Both the position numbers and the translations under genes were made by a program. From Cellvibrio sp. (GTDB taxonomy: Bacteria > Pseudomonadota > Gammaproteobacteria > Pseudomonadales > Cellvibrionaceae), in the NCBI GenBank assembly GCA_021323495.1, contig JAJQJO010000190.1:1-7319 (forward strand): a stretch of 7,319 nt of DNA, written 5' to 3'. The notes under the pieces are model-generated. The model was not told the DNA's origin, searched no databases, and saw only the letters and a list, made by a program, of their open reading frames with translations. Position 1 is the first letter of the stretch. Each line of letters starts with the position of its first letter. Positions 6,228-7,319 of the stretch are shown piece after piece.

Positions 6228-7319
6228 GTGCATTGTTACCGTAAAAAGCGACCAGTTTTCAGGGCGCGGCAAGGGAGTGCCGTTTGTATCACCACCCTCA
6301 CTGGATTAATACCGGTAAGGCTTTACTCTCTGCTCAGGGTTAGTTTCTTCATCGCGTGTTTTTTTTCCGCGCTTTCGTGCTTTGCCCAAAGTAAATCCCC
6401 GGGCTCCGCTCGCCATCACCTGCATTATTCTTTTAGCCACATATTGCCGGATCAGGTCGCCGCCATTGGCTACATAAATGCGATTGCACAGGATGCTGAA
6501 GGTTTTATGTGGTTTGGTGGCGCTAATGGCCTTGCCCGTTACGACGGGTACGGCCTGGTGATTTATCGTCGGGATGATGCCAACCCGCTCAGCCTCAGCA
6601 ACAACTACGTTAACGATATCCGTTTGGGTAGTGATGGCAGTTTATGGATTGCAACGCGCAATGGCATCAATCGTTACGATGCAAAATCAAATCGCTTCAC
6701 CCGCTACAGCCTGCCCAAGATGGCCGATGATTTACCCGGCACCGAAGATATTATGGCCATCGAAGAAACAGCCGATGGTCGCCTGTGGTTGACCGCCCGC
6801 AGCGGTTTGTACAGTTTTAGCGGCGGTAATGGCGAGTTCCGGCATCATTCATTAGGCGACGAAGATACCCCCGCAGGCGCGGGCTTATTGTGGGCGGTGG
6901 TGAAGGATCAGCAAGGGATTTTGTGGGTTAGCCACCAGAACCGCGGCGTCACTCGCTTTGACCCGGCCACAGGCGAACATCGCCGCTATCAGAGCGCGCA
7001 GGGACTGACGTTTGATGATATCCGCGAACTCTATGTTGATTCCGCCAATAATCTTTGGGCGGGCAGCTATGGTGCCGGCCTGTTTATGCTGGATAAGGCG
7101 CGCGAGCGGTTTATTGCTGTCAAACATGACAATCAGGAAAAAAGCGCGATTGTCTGGTCAGTGTTGGAGGATCGCCAAAAAAACCTGTGGGTTGGCGATG
7201 GCAGCGCGGTCTATGTGCGCGCCCCGGGCAGTAAAACCTTTACCCGTTTTGCGTATGACGAAGCGAACACGGCATCGCCGGGCAATTATGTCGTGAACAA
7301 ATTATTTGAAAATAATGCA
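6228..7319 (+). CDS. Two-component-regulator propeller sensor protein, N-terminal part (runs off the right edge)
   Basis: 364 codons are visible with no stop before the window end. I chose GTG 6228: AGGA at 6217-6220 is 7 nt upstream, and no in-frame ATG appears until well inside the first blade. Residues 1-35 are a long basic and polar leader, followed by a hydrophobic segment (about 38-53, VSFFIACFFSALSCFA) that is likely a signal peptide cleaved near FA-QS. From about 65 the protein is a periplasmic propeller with Reg_prop repeats of the W-x-G/A-x-x-x-G-L-x-R-Y/F-D type. The key Trp are W95, W140, W187, W233, W277 and W321, an even spacing of 44-47 residues. Full-length relatives have about 14 blades, a Y_Y_Y domain, one TM helix, and a histidine kinase (often hybrid, HTC-type) or GGDEF output. 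Here the output module is out of view. Such sensors commonly detect oligosaccharides, fitting the sugar-related neighbourhood. Confidence 0.88.
   Translation, partial: MHCYRKKRPVFRARQGSAVCITTLTGLIPVRLYSLLRVSFFIACFFSALSCFAQSKSPGSARHHLHYSFSHILPDQVAAIGYINAIAQDAEGFMWFGGANGLARYDGYGLVIYRRDDANPLSLSNNYVNDIRLGSDGSLWIATRNGINRYDAKSNRFTRYSLPKMADDLPGTEDIMAIEETADGRLWLTARSGLYSFSGGNGEFRHHSLGDEDTPAGAGLLWAVVKDQQGILWVSHQNRGVTRFDPATGEHRRYQSAQGLTFDDIRELYVDSANNLWAGSYGAGLFMLDKARERFIAVKHDNQEKSAIVWSVLEDRQKNLWVGDGSAVYVRAPGSKTFTRFAYDEANTASPGNYVVNKLFENNA

Noticed and set aside
6574..6792. Small + strand frame in the propeller-sensor region
   Set aside because: It is out of frame with the continuous Reg_prop repeats, which explain this stretch fully.

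Overview
The window reads as chromosomal DNA of a carbohydrate-degrading gammaproteobacterium. The nagX-nagA-nagB order, the dense sugar-regulatory context, the roughly 50% GC and the periplasmic propeller sensor suggest Cellvibrio or a close relative. That placement is inferred from gene content and family resemblance, not from a database search.

Positions 1-2410 hold the end of an N-acetylglucosamine (GlcNAc) catabolic operon on the + strand. It has the C-terminus of the inner-membrane protein NagX (cut by the left edge), then nagA (GlcNAc-6-phosphate deacetylase) and nagB (type I glucosamine-6-phosphate deaminase), closed by a strong intrinsic terminator. NagA and NagB turn GlcNAc-6-P into fructose-6-P, acetate and ammonia. 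The operon promoter, and any transporter or kinase, lie left of the window.

Positions 2411-3917 hold a separately transcribed 14-TM major facilitator closely resembling E. coli MdtD (DHA2 family). It sits behind a 12-bp perfect palindrome and a candidate extended -10 promoter. It converges with a LacI-family repressor on the - strand (3926-4978), with only 8 bp between the two genes. The repressor's upstream region carries inverted repeats over its probable promoter, as expected for autoregulation.

Positions 4979-7319 hold a 297-bp divergent intergenic region, then two + strand genes. The first encodes an exported SMP-30/gluconolactonase-like beta-propeller. The second is the N-terminal part of a large sensor with at least six two-component-regulator propeller repeats; it starts at GTG 6228 and runs off the right edge. 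The 100-bp gap between them carries two overlapping, mutually exclusive hairpins.

No transposon, CRISPR array, rRNA or tRNA gene was seen. Most genes belong to recognisable families. The less ordinary points are the cis-regulatory inverted repeats, the isolated mdtD-like gene, and the pairing of an exported propeller lactonase-like protein with a propeller sensor. I found no clear evidence of an undescribed system.
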